From Folioceros fuciformis (Eukaryota > Anthocerotophyta > Anthocerotopsida > Anthocerotales): DNA of 40,344 nucleotides. The translations under genes and the position numbers were made by a program. Each line of letters starts with the position of its first letter. The first letter of the stretch is position 1. The DNA lies in contig JBNGIO010004048.1 of NCBI GenBank assembly GCA_049999805.1, positions 1-40,344 of the forward strand, given 5' to 3'. This document shows, in pieces, positions 12,258 to 25,860 of the stretch. Under the pieces are notes generated by a model. That model worked only from the letters and a program-made list of their open reading frames with translations. It had not been told where the DNA came from and did not search any database.

Positions 12258-14742
12258 ATGGCGTTGTCTCCAGCGACGAGGGATGTTTCTGTGCGCAAGG
12301 CTGAGACCACGTCGTCTGCACCGTTATCAACGTCCTCCAAGAAATCGGTTTTGCCACAGCTCGACCACCACCCGGAGAGCAGAGTCTCTGAGTCAGTAGC
12401 TCGTCGCGCAGCCTGGTTGGGTAAATGGATCATGGCGCACCGACCCACCAGGGCATCGGCAGCGAAATGGGTGAAAAGGAGAACACACTTTCACACCCTC
12501 CATGCAGCGTGCTTTGCGTTTCTCATCGTGCTGGCAACCTTTGCATTGTGGCTGTCCCCGAAACAGGCCAGCATCTCGTTCGTGGATGCGCTGTATAACG
12601 CAACATCAGCTGTGTGCGTGACGGGGTTGATGAGCATCGACATTCGAGCCTTCTCCGTGTTCGATCAGTTCGTGATCGTGCTCTCTATGCTTCTGGGCAG
12701 TCACATCGTCGCCTCCATGGTTCCTCTCTACGTGCGACGGTCTTACCTCAGCACGGTGCTGCGAGACTGCCGATGCCACCGCCCCAAGGAGTCGTCCCGG
12801 AAAGATCAAATTTCGCCCACCGATTCTCACGGAATCCCCGCCTCGCCACCTCGTTCGAATTCCAACGAAGAAGGTATCAAACACGTCACAGATTCACTCC
12901 CGCAAGACAACACCAGCCAGGACCCCGAGCCCGCGAATGCTGCGAGAGCATGGAAGCAGGAGCACGTGGCGATCAGCATGGAGGCTCTCCGAGCCCTGGA
13001 AGGAGGCAAGTGCAACCATGACGGCACCATATCGGAGCACAGCTTGCGCATGCTGGGCTCCGAGTGCCCCTCCGACTCCATATGCGCAAGGCGGCATCTG
13101 GAGCACAGAGCGCTCACCACGCTGGGATGGCTGGTGCCTTTCTACTTCCTTGGTGTTCAGGTGCTGGGATTCGCGGTGGTGCAGCTGTGCGTGTGGAATG
13201 GCCGTGCGGTGTACAGGATCGTGGAGGAGGACAACCGCGTGCAGCAAACAGTCTACTCTGTCTTTTCTTCGGCGTCGGCATTCACCAATGCCGGGTTCTC
13301 CCTCCTGGAGGACTCCATGGTGCCGTTGCAGACGTCTGGGTCCTTCCTCCTCGTAGTCTACGGGTTGCTCATCCTGCTGGGCAACACCATGTTCCCCCCG
13401 GCTCTAAGGCTGCTCATCTCTGTGCATCACAAATGGGCAAAGGGATCAAGCAAGCACGTCTACCAGTACCTGCTAGACCATCCCCGGGACTGCTACACGC
13501 ATCTCTTCCCACTTCGAGAAACCGTGTGGCTTGTCGTCACGGTGACGAGCTTCAATGCTTTGGAAATCTGCGTCTTCTGCGTACTGGAATGGCGATCCAA
13601 GGTCAGGGAGAACATCATCTCTCCGCCCGTTTCCACATCGCCTCTCTACCATGTGTCACACTTGATGGGTTGAATCCTCACCCCCTACAATGGCGTTGGT
13701 GCTCGTGGGTTGTGGGTACAGGCATTCAACCAGGATGATTCGGCGGGAGACAAGCTTCTGGCGGGGGCGTTCCAGTCGGTGAATTCACGAACTGCAGGCA
13801 TGAATGTGGTGGATCTCGTCGACCTCACGCCTCCCATGCTGGTCTTGTACCTGGGAATGATGTCAGTAAGCTGGCCTTTTCCTCGCGACTTTGCTCTGCT
13901 TGCTGCCAGTGGGACTTAAAGTCACGGGAATATGACTGGCCTCTTCCTTGCTTCCTTCGCCGCTCGGCATGATTCTGCAGGTACCTTGCCGCCTACCCTC
14001 TCTTCATCTTTCGGGAGAGTACAAGCTCGAACGAGTCGTCTCACGGGAATTCGCACGCCAGCTTGTTGCAACAAAGCCACGCTTGGGAGTCTGACGCCTG
14101 CCCCGACAGCAACCTGGTTCTCGTTTCCCGTCGCCTGGTAGCTCGGGATTCGGTTTTCCTCTTCATCTCTGTGTTTCTCGTCTGCCTGGTGGATAATCGG
14201 CGGATGCAGGAAGACCCTGTGAATTTTTCCATGTTCAATATCATGTTCGAGGTGATAAGGTATTCGAATGACTCGCTGCCTTCTCCTACATCTCAATGCG
14301 CTTTCTCGAATGTGAGCTGAAGCAAATGCCGGGAGGGATGATTAACTCAAGGTTCGATCTGTTCAGTGCGTATTCGAATGTGGGACTCTCGGTTGGGTAC
14401 AGCTGCAATCGAAGAACCTCGCTTTCTGCATCCCCTTGCACAGACGTTCAGTATAGTTTTTCCGGCAAATGGAGGGCCTTGAACAAGGTAGTCCTTGTGG
14501 TTGTCATGTTCGTAGGAAGGCACCGGGGATTACCGGATAACTCCGATCGAGCTATCAGGCTACCATCACACTTGAGTCACGGGCCAGCTGAAAACAAGGC
14601 TAGGAAAAGGAGCTGGTTCAGATTCACAGACCAGCTACTGTTGCCCAAGTCTACTCCCTCCCTTCCTTACATGGAGGATACCAGAGACGCTGAGGAACCC
14701 CTCAGCCTGGCTAGCAATGCTGGTGCGGAACTGAAGCAATAG
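12258..14742 (+). CDS. HKT1: HKT-type potassium/sodium transporter
   Basis: This is a plasma-membrane cation transporter of the HKT/Trk/Ktr superfamily: four membrane-pore-membrane units moving K+ and/or Na+. Exons: 12258-13601, 13722-13861, 13981-14259, 14367-14742, about 712 residues. Junctions restore family sequence: LEWRSK to AFNQDD, LGMM to YLAAYPLF, and FEVI to SAYSNVGL. The four pore loops can be read: TSAVCVTGLMSID (Gly123 at the filter), SAFTNAGF, SVNSRTAGMNVVDL, and SNVGLSVGYSC. Each has the filter Gly. The usual HKT ending GRHRGLPDN is followed by a polar tail of about 60 residues. A polar stretch of roughly 100 residues separates the first two units and looks cytosolic. The start was chosen because 12258 is the first in-frame ATG. 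An upstream 5' UTR intron would not be visible to me. Confidence 0.95.
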
Positions 14743-16352
<1,610 letters not shown>

Positions 16353-16387
16353 TCAGAACAACACAAGGGCATGGAAAACGCACTCAT

Positions 16388-17461
16388 GGCTGCAGCCTGT
16401 GGAAGCGCTAGCCGAGCGAATCAGAAGGCACGACTTCGGGGGAACAAGCCGCGAGCTCGACGTCACGTGGTGCGGGCTCGAAAGACAGGGCACGCAGCTA
16501 TAGACTACACAACTTCTATGCACAAGGATATATAGACCAAACCTAAGTACGTAAACCCGTAAGGTCCCCCCCACTACCGCTAACTGGCCAAGCAGCTAGG
16601 TGCTCCAGTAAGTAACTACTTATTAGGTTCGCATTGATTAACCTTCCATAAAGAATGAAGAAAATAGGGAAAGCCGGGTAGGTCCATGAATTGATAGAAA
16701 TGGAAGGAAACAAGGGAAGCCATGTATCTACACCAGACCTTAAAAGAAAGGTGGGGTTTAAAGTTGGAATATAATATAATATGATATTCTTTATTTAAAT
16801 TATTATTATTTAAAGTATTTTTCTAAAATAATACACTTCACATAGTAATTCTAGTGAGCTCTAAGCTAAGAGTGGTATGCAGCAGCATAGACTATAACAT
16901 CTACTTATCTAGTTTAGTATGAAGACCTTTTTTTTGGAACATTTTTCAACTTCTTTGATAGAAGTAGGATTTTTTTTTCTTGTAGCAGAGAAGACTATGT
17001 TTTGATTCTACCATGGTCACCAACTTTCTCCAAAAATGCAATGTTTGATGCTCACAACAACATAGTAGTAGTCCACACCATCTTTGTGCCTGAACCCATA
17101 CATGGAGAAATTATCAGAAAACCGGGATTATTGGATACTTGACTACGATGGTAAACCACATTGTAATGAAGATCAAGACTAGATGTAACATGGAGATGTT
17201 ATTCCTTACTAACAAGTGAAGCATGAAGTTATTGGTCTTGAAGTGTTTTGAGGTGTGTTATCTCTTTCCATACAAATGTAGGGTTGTACTTCAAAATGTG
17301 TGAAGCATTTGGGGGCGTCATTGAGACACTTATGCGGAGTTAACATCAAAAAGGCTCGAAAGAGAAGGGATTCACAAAAGCAACAACGAGCTAATACTCA
17401 TGTAGACCCACTTGAAGCAGAAACCCACAATACTACTAGTCTTGGAATAGAGCAAGAACAA
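16388..17461. other. AT-rich intergenic region upstream of the P4-ATPase
   Basis: Composition changes near 16560-16600 from mixed to strongly AT-rich, with runs such as TATAATATAATATGATATTC around 16770 and TTATTATTATTT around 16800. The first part should carry the eS30 promoter. An open frame at 17282-17476 could be an upstream exon of the flippase, but it has no in-frame ATG before 17462. No other gene is seen. Confidence 0.5.
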
Positions 17462-20400
17462 ATGCCGCACAACAAGGTGCTTAACAACTTTGAATTTGAC
17501 TGCTCCATCCATGAATGTGTTTTATTAAATTATTATTATATTTGAAAGCACAGGTAACAGATTTCGATAGTGGCAAGAAGAAGAGCTTTAGAACAGTCCG
17601 AATTCATGTCACAGAAACAAGTGCCCTCCATGCTGCCCAAGCATATGAGTAAGAACAAAAGATGAGAGTTTTGTTTGTTCAAAGTGTTGTGTAGAGAAGT
17701 CAGTCTTGTATTGTACTGTTCTGCCTTCTTCTAATGCTTGCACAAAGAAAGATGTGTGTTGCTAATTAATGAATGAACTCTACTGTTCTTTAATTTGGTG
17801 ACAATTTTTTCAGATTTTGTAGTAATTACTTGAAGACATCGAAATATTCGTTGATAACCTTCTTGCCAGTGAATCTATTTGAACAATTTTGTAGAATGGC
17901 AAATTTGTATTTTCTATTTATAGCTGGTCTTCAATTAATTCCAGGCTTATCACCCACTAGTTGGGGGACCACTATAGCTCCTCTTTCTTTTGTTCTAGCT
18001 TTGAATGCTTTGAAGGAGGGCTATGACGAATTTCGACGACACCGGTCTGACAAAGAAGTAATTTTCTTCGACACATTGATCACATAAAAGCCACAGTATT
18101 CCCTACTAGTTGTATGCCAACATCTCTTAAACATAACTAGTTTAGTACAATCATATCAAGAGAAACAAGCAAGCAATAGAGTCTTGACTCACACAAGTAC
18201 TTCATTTTCCACACCAGATCAATAATCGCAAGGTGAAAGTACTAAGAAATGAAGAGTTTATCAGCATCAAATGGAAGTCTATCATAGTAGGAGATGTTCT
18301 AAAGATCGATATGGACACAGAATTTCCAGCTGACATGGTTTTCATGTCATCTTCTGACCTTCAAGGTGAGCTGAAACTTTTTAGCTTTCTGGGTCTTCAT
18401 GGGTTGCTGATCTCAACAAGACTACTACTACCTTGCCATATCTCACAGGCAAAGACTCTGATGTTGAAATTTAGGTCTTGCTTACATCGAAACAACAAAT
18501 TTGGATGGTGAAACCAACCTTAAAATACGAAATGCCTTCTACACAGGCGAAAGTGGTGATCTTTCTCTTATTATGCTATCAGGCTTGATAATTGAATGTG
18601 AGCAGCCTAATAATCGTCTTTATCAATTTGATGGGTGCGTCCTGCTTCAGGTTAATTGCAGCAGTATTGCAACAATCCCAAGGTTTTTAAGGCTTTTTTT
18701 GCTATGAAAAACCTCTAAGCTATAACTTTTGCAACTTATTTTATTTTATTTTATTTTATTTTTCTATATCATTTAGGATATTTTTTTTTATTACATCGAC
18801 ATTTTGTATTGCAGACACACGGAAAAATCCCACTCGATGTTAGTCAAATATTATTAAGAGGTGCTACATTGAGAAATACCGAGTGGGTTCTTGGCGCTGT
18901 GGTTTTCACTGGCAAAGATACCAAGCTTGTGAGAAATATGGTAGCTGCTCCTCGAAAGGTATGATTATTTATATCATTTAAAAAAAATATTTGCAAGTAT
19001 TTTTTTCCAATAATAATGAAAGTGTGATCTTTTCGTAAACGAAACCCTAAACCCTAAATGAAACAGATTTCCCAATTGGAGCGACATATGAATGTATTAG
19101 TGCCTACATTATTCCTTGTAATGTTCATATTATGTGGTTCTTTATCCTTAGGCCATGACTCTTGGCAAAAGTATCAGGAAAAACAACATCCATACTTGGC
19201 GCTTAAAACATATAAATGGCCTGAATTAAATAATGGATTTGCTGATATTTGTCTTCAATTACTTAGGTGAAATTTAAATATATATATATATATTATTTCA
19301 AAAATTATTTAACACATTATGTTATGAAATTAAGAATAAAAAGTTTTTTGTAGGTTTGTGATACTTCTAAACCAATTCATACCAATCTCCTTATATGTTA
19401 CCTTAGAATTGGTTAAAGTGATGCAGTGTTTCTTCCTTCAAAAAGATATGGAAATGTATTATCCAGAGACAAAAACTTATCCTCAAACGAGGACTTCAAA
19501 TTTAAATGAAGAGTTAGGCCAAGTTCAATATGTCTTGACGGACAAGACGGGAACCTTAACACAAAACGTAATGGCATTCGTTCAATGTTCAATAAATGGT
19601 ATTATCTACGGAAACTCAACAAACGGTAGTGAAGAAACTCAAGCTAGCATAGATCATCCCCACACTGTTCATACAATTTGTCAAGACAAAGAATTGATGA
19701 AGTTGCTTCAAACTTCGGAAGAGCTTGCACAATCAAGCTACGATTGTCGGGCTTGTCAAGCATTTTTCAACCATCTAGCTATATGCCATACGGTGGTGCC
19801 CACAGTTGATAGTGGGAGTTCCGATGTCGGAGAAATCAAGTACCAGGCTGCGTCACCTGATGAAGAAGCATTAGTCCACGTAAGTGTTTCGGGTTTAGTT
19901 GAAGTATACATCGAACAAGTTCGATATGAACTACTAATCTCCTGTTGTCATGTTTCTAATAGGGAGCTGCTATATGCGGATATGCACTTACAAAACGTAT
20001 GCCTGACGAGATAGTAATTAAACGTCAAGTAAACTGATAACTCAGATTTTTGGATGAATCACCATTTGAGTTCGAAATTGAAATCCTTGTTTTTGTAGAT
20101 CTGTAATGGTTTAATGTTTCTTCATTGTCCTTAGGGAGAATCCATAAAACACAACATCTTAGCAGTACTTGAGTTTACAAGTGAAAGAAAACGCATGAGC
20201 ATTATATGTAAAGACAAAAGAGGAAGGTAATGTCGGCATAAATTATTTTATTTATTGTAATCCCAGCATAGTTTTTATGGTAATTTATATTTTACTCTAT
20301 AATTAAAAAAATCATTGGTTTCTTTTTTTTTCTTTGTGATTATGCAGGATAAAACTTTTCTGCAAAGGAGCTGATACTGTTATCTTAAAGAGGTTATCAA

Positions 20401-23400
20401 AAGACCAAGGCTCTGTTGCTGAAGCAAGTCTTCGACATCTAGAAGATTTCGCCAGAGCTGGATATCGGACTTTATGCATTGCTGAGCGCGACGTAAGCGC
20501 ATTAATCTCGTAGATTGATACATTTTTATGCAAGTTGTTTTTGGTGGGAAATTTTCAGTTATTGCAACAAAAAAGGAGCTTAATATGTTGTAAATTTTTA
20601 TTTTGAAGATAAAAAACGAAGAGTATTCAAATTGGGCGTCACATTTTCGAGCTGCTAGTATTTCTCTCGATGATAGAGAACAAAAGGTTGCAGATGCAGC
20701 TGATTCAATCGAACGTGATTTGGTAAAAAACGTATCAAAAGATTGTTGATAATAGAGTTCTGTTATGAACATGGAAAGATTAAGGAACAATACCATTTAA
20801 AGCTAATCAAAGCGTAAAAAAACTATTGTTCAATGCTTTAAGGTTCTGTTGGGAGTTACTGCTGTTGAAGATAAACTTCAAGATGGAGTCCCAGAAACTA
20901 TCACTCTCCTTGCTCGAGCAGGCATCAAAGTGTGGGTATTGATTTACTCTTCATTTCATGCACATACATTCCGATGACTGTAGTTTGGATAACTTAAGTT
21001 GTGACATCTCAGATGCTATGTTCACACTTTAGGGGATGTAGACTTAACAAAGGAGGCATGATAAATCTTTCCTTTTATTTTATTAAAATAATAAAAATAA
21101 TTTATTAGTATTATTGAATGCCCAACTATATTCTAAAATAATGTATGTAGGTTTTAACAGGGGATAAACTAGAAACAGCTGTTTCCATTGGGTTATCATG
21201 TAACCTGCTAGTAGACTCTATGCACTTATTCTTAGTATCCGATAATGTATCACGATCCATTCCTCAAGCACTAGTTAACATGTTAAATGAAGCGAGAGAA
21301 GAAACAGAAGCTAGGATAAAGGCAGGTAATTGATAATTATGATATATTTGATAAGATGCAATAATTTCTAACAAGTTAACTTCTTTCAGTAATCTTGTTA
21401 CGGTGCACTGTGCTTCTATTTGTTCACCCAAAAGCCTCCGTTTCTATAGATTACTGATAAATCTAGCTAGAGAAACTTTGCTCAGACTTTGATACCATAA
21501 GCGGTGTTTTGTTCTCTGGTTTAACAAGTCATAGAAGTTTACTATCAAACATGCAGGTCGAAGACACAAAGAATCAAATATGGCCTTGGTTATTGAGGGC
21601 ACATCTCTTGCTGCTGCACTAGAGGAAGCCCACAAGTTGAAGTTTCTTGAGCTTTGTCAGCATTGCCGAGCAGTTGTTTGTTGCAGGGTATCACCAATTC
21701 AGAAAGCAGAAGTAAGTTGTCCTAAAGTACAAAAGATTGTTCCTTGGATCAAAGTAGGAACAAAACTTGAAGTTGTTCTTCGTGGAAACCATGTCATAGG
21801 TGACAAGGTTGATTAAGGAGCATGCAAAAGCAATAACATTAGCTATAGGAGACGGAGCCAATGATGTAGGAATGATAAAAGCTGCTCATATCGGAGTGGG
21901 TATTAGTGGGCGTGAGGGAATGGCAGCAGTTCTTGCAAGTGACTTCTCTTTTGCTCAATTTCGATATCTATCTAGATTGTTGTTGGTACATGGAAGATGG
22001 TAAGTAGACTTCTCTAAACTTGCTTCATGTTTGTGCTACATCATGTTTATTTATTAAAAAAAATCAAAATAATTTCAATCCTTTCCAGGTCATACAAAAG
22101 AAATAGAGACTTGGTCATGTACGCATTTTACAAAAACTTTGTCAATATGATGGGAAACTTTTTCCTCACTTTTGGATGTGCATATTCAGCACAACCTCTT
22201 TATCCAGCAGCTATGATATCAACCTATAATGTGTGTTGGACATCGCTACCAACCATGGCCTTTGCTGTCTTAGATCAAGATGTAAACCATAAGACTGCTA
22301 TCAATAACCCTAGTTTATATCGAGAGACACAAAGAGATAATCGGAAAAAGTTTTTTAAAAGCATGGGTTATTGGACAATGTGCTCCATATGGCACTCTGT
22401 AGTTGCATTTTTTTTTCCGGCCATTGCTATGTACAATGCTGAGTAAGTGAATAAGCTAATGGCTTTCAACATTTTGATGAACTACTCAATTGTAGATGTA
22501 GCTAATCGCTTGATTAGTTAACGTTACATTGTGTGATTTTCATGTTATTGTGTCATAGGAAGTTGGGCACTTCTGGAGGAATGATGTCAGTTGGAGTATC
22601 CACATACACCATGGCAATTTTTGTGGTGAACATAAAATTGGCAACTCGTTGTCATACTTTTAATTGGATCAATCATACTCTCCTTTGGGGGATATCGTTA
22701 ACAGCATACTTGGTATTTGGGATTGTGGTATCTTGTATGAGAAAGCTCCAATGGATGCCTGACCTGGATGGAGTTTCGCTTGTAACATACAGTAATGCAA
22801 GCTTTTGGCTAACAATATTTTTATCACCAATGGCAGCTTGCTTTCCGGATATTGCTTGGAAAGCATTTAGATTGCAAAGGCACCCTCAAGATCATGAAAT
22901 AATTTGTGAGATGGAGCATGGTTGGAGGTCTGGAATCTTTTGTAAAAGCATGATAGGAAGTGTTGCATCCACACACATCCATGAGCCGATTCAAAGGAAA
23001 TCGACCAAAAAGTATATTAATGCACATGGTGGGATCACAGCACAGTTGGAAGAAGCTATTGGCAACAGGTTGTTGTTTACTGAGAATGCTGAGGCCAAGA
23101 TTAGAATGACTACATTGATAGAATCAACTGATACTACAATAGAGATGGATGACATAAGCCCATTGCCAGCTACTCCTCCGAAAAGGCTATCTCTTGAAGA
23201 TGGTATTACTAAACCACTTCGTCGACGGCTTACTTGGAGACAGTTAGTCCAAGAGGAGGAGCAATTTGAGGATGTACAGCTTGTGCACATGACCCATCCG
23301 GAAATGATAGAAGATCCCCCAGAAGGTTCATCACGAAGAGGTAGCTCTAGCTATGTGGTGACAAGTCATCAAGATTCCAACCCAAGCTCACCATCATCTC

Positions 23401-24101
23401 CAGCTAGTCCTAATGTATTCCAACGTCCTCCATCACCCAACAAGCAATTTAAAGGATCCAAAAGATTATCGAAATTGCTTCCACCTTTGATGCCTCATAC
23501 ATCATCTGCCTCAACAGACACAGTACCACGAGGTACCCAAATCACAAAGCAATCTCCGAAATATGACATCTCAATCCCCTCACTTCCTGCTGTGTCAAGT
23601 TCATCCATATCATCTACTCTGACCTCTGTTGTTCAAATACCCAGTGCATCCATGGCCTCCATTCCTATGTCTTGTGTTCAGGCACCTAGTGCATCCACAC
23701 CCTCCACTCCTACCTCTCCTATTCAAGTACCAAGTGCCTTCACTCCTACCTCTCGTGTTTTGGCGCCTGGTGCATCCACATCCCCCACACCTACCTCTTC
23801 CATTCGAGGAGCTAGTGCCTCCACTCCTGCCTCTCATGTTCAAGCACCAAGTGCATCCACATCCCCCAGTTCTCCATCAGAGTCTCATGTTCAAGCACCA
23901 AGTGCATCGACATCCTCCACTTCTACCTCCCCTACTCAAGGAGCCAGTGCATTCACACCCTCTGGTTCTAAGAATGCTGGGCAATGGGGCTTGAGGTCAA
24001 CTATACTTTTGGACACAGATGAAGCTGTGACTATTGGAAAGATGAAGAAGGCAAAGAGCCCAAAATCACCAAACAACAACAAATCTCAACCCAAACAATA
24101 A
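17462..24101 (+). CDS. P4-type ATPase, phospholipid flippase (Drs2/ATP8A/ALA-like)
   Basis: P4-ATPases flip aminophospholipids to the cytosolic leaflet, usually with a CDC50/ALIS partner. Exons read: 17462-17476 (tentative), 17554-17648, 17814-18057, 18218-18365, 18475-18650, 18815-18958, 19067-19266, 19354-19879, 19963-20028, 20135-20226, 20348-20492, 20609-20722, 20843-20935, 21151-21325, 21557-21711, 21800-21999, 22089-22442, 22559-24101, about 1494 residues. Seen: LDGETNLK (~177-184), PISL in M4 (351-354), the phosphorylated Asp404 in [28 protein letters not shown] (~813-819), and hydrophobic segments to ~1080. The resemblance is closer to Drs2/ATP8A and ALA3 than to ALA2. A tail of about 410 residues follows, far longer than usual, ending in Ser/Thr/Pro-rich repeats. 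Codons favour A/T at third positions, unlike neighbouring genes. The first exon and Met are the weakest part. Confidence 0.94.
18737..18762. repeat. (TTTTA)n simple repeat in a flippase intron
   Basis: A pentanucleotide TTTTA/TTATT run lies in the intron between the exons ending 18650 and starting 18815. It is an ordinary AT-rich microsatellite. Confidence 0.85.
19042..19058 (+). repeat. Interstitial telomere-type repeat (CCCTAAA)x2 in an intron
   Basis: The sequence AAACCCTAAACCCTAAA holds two full plant telomere units. It lies eight bases upstream of the 3' splice site at 19066 in the P4-ATPase gene. It may be a telo-box pair or a repair scar. Confidence 0.85.
23631..23966 (+). repeat. Coding minisatellite: Ser/Thr/Pro repeats in the flippase tail
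   Basis: Eight in-frame imperfect units of 11-17 residues follow one another, typified by [15 protein letters not shown]. Lengths vary in whole codons, so the frame is preserved. The stretch is predicted to be disordered and could be heavily phosphorylated. It lies near the end of the 410-residue cytosolic tail of the P4-ATPase. Confidence 0.9.
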
Positions 24102-25860
24102 AATTTAACACGCACTAAGAGGACAGCAACTACAACCTTAAGTAGGCCAAGCTGCACATCAAAACTATTTGTCATCATATAATTAGCTATCCAATAATAG
24201 ATTTTTTTAAAAATATAATATATCTGCAATAAATATTAGATATTTATAATACCCGTACATGATACCCGCTGTAACACGTACACACCGATGGGAGAACACG
24301 CTCACGGAACGGAACGGCTGTCACAAAGGTGATGTGCCTGATGGTACATCATCATTGGAACGGAAGTGTGGCTCCCGGAGGTGTGGCGTGCAGCAGTGAG
24401 GTGCAGGCGTGACAGCACTGCAAAGACAGGCCCCACAATCAAAGACGGAGCAGATGCACTACTCAATGGAATACAGGCACGACCAGTCCAGCACAGGTTG
24501 CGTTGGTATTTGCACTTGGACGGCGTCGACTGTCGAGGCAATGGAATCTGGTCGTACACATACCTCGGCCCCGGCCTGAGTGACGCCGTATAACTGGAGG
24601 TTAGAATTGCAAGCTTCAAGAAAAAACATGGAGTCTCACTTACTATGAGATCAGGGGGCCTCAATTGTAGCGGATGTGTCTGAAGCACGGTGTTGGAAGA
24701 GTTCAATCGAAGCGGTGTCTTGCAAGATTTGTGTGAGGGTGAGCATCACAAAAGTGTTGCATTATGCGAAGCAGTGCATGGCAAAAGTTGTTGCATGCTT
24801 GAAGCATCTGTGAACGTGCCAAGGTGCGAATTTCTTGCCATGAGGAAGGTAATGACAACGGCAACGGCAACGGCAATGGCGATGGCATTATCTCATGATT
24901 CCATCAGCTGTTCTATGCTGTGATATGCGTAGCGTGGAAGGAAGCAGAGTAGGTAGCCATTACAGAGGTAGTGCGCCAGCTTAGGTCTGCTAGTTGCGCT
25001 TCCGTAGGTCAGGTGATCAGGTCTGGCCACGGGACTGATCAACAGGGCGCCAGAAACTTGTGTCGTTATCTGTAGCTGTCCGCTCTGTAAGGCCGTGCAT
25101 CTCTGTCCCCGTTCTGCAACCTGCGATGTGATTTTTTGCTGTTGTTTGGACGGTGCGTTTCGATTTAACCTGGCCTGCGCAAATTTCGAGTCTGTTGGTA
25201 ACTGTACAGGCTCTGTCTTGCTGCTCCTACAGTAGCCCTTCCTGCTGGAGAGTCCTGACACATTCTGGACTTCTACTGACCTCTGTAGGAGTGCTCGTCC
25301 GCTCAGCCAAGTCCTTGATCTTGTCGCGCTTGCGATTCCTGGCGGGTTCGCGCGATTCCTCCCCTTCAAGTTCATACAACGGCTGCGTGATCGGGTATCC
25401 GCCCCGGCGGCGAGTGTGCCTCTGAGTTTGCAACAAGTGCAGGGCCGGATTTTGGTTTTGTGCACGCGTGCTTTGGCGGGGAGTCTTGGACTGAGATACT
25501 TGAGGCCCGTAACGGCACGCAAATTGGAGTCTGAGCACGGAGGAGGCTCTTCGGTTTGGAAATCATGCATCTGATGCGGTGTGACGGCGATATTGTAATT
25601 CTCCCGGCGCTTTCTCTTGCTATCTATCTTTTTGAGGTTTCTTGCAAGCATGCATGCAACCTCCTCCTGTTGCAATTCCCTCTATCTGATTTGTGTGAGG
25701 GTTCGGAGTTTCCAAAGTTGCTCACTAGATCATGGCGCATGTTGCGAGGCTGCCTTTGTGCAGCGTTTTCGACACATAGTTGTGCTTTGATCCTCGCAGC
25801 CTGGCACATACCAAGCAGGGGCTGACAGTAGATGTGTGTGCTTCGTGTGTGCAGACGAAA
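24102..25860. other. Intergenic region after the flippase, no gene recognised
   Basis: The AT-rich composition ends near 24260, and GC-richer DNA resumes. A short ACGGCA-type hexamer run lies at 24855-24886. A minus-strand frame stays open for about 260 codons (24893-25675), but its product is basic, resembles nothing known and shows no domain, so I do not call it. If the small gene at 25861 is real, its 5' leader may start in this region. Confidence 0.45.

Noticed and set aside
13602-13721. HKT coding sequence continuing through 13676 as an alternative C-terminus
   Set aside because: Splicing at 13601/13722 restores the conserved third pore loop in frame, which read-through would lose.
17282-17476. 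Extended first exon of the P4-ATPase
   Set aside because: The frame is open and in phase with the next exon, but there is no in-frame ATG before 17462 and no clear upstream acceptor. I used 17462 as a tentative start.
24893-25675. Minus-strand reading frame open for about 260 codons
   Set aside because: The product is basic and shows no domain, membrane segment or family resemblance. The frame starts without an ATG in good context. I kept it only as a note on the intergenic region.
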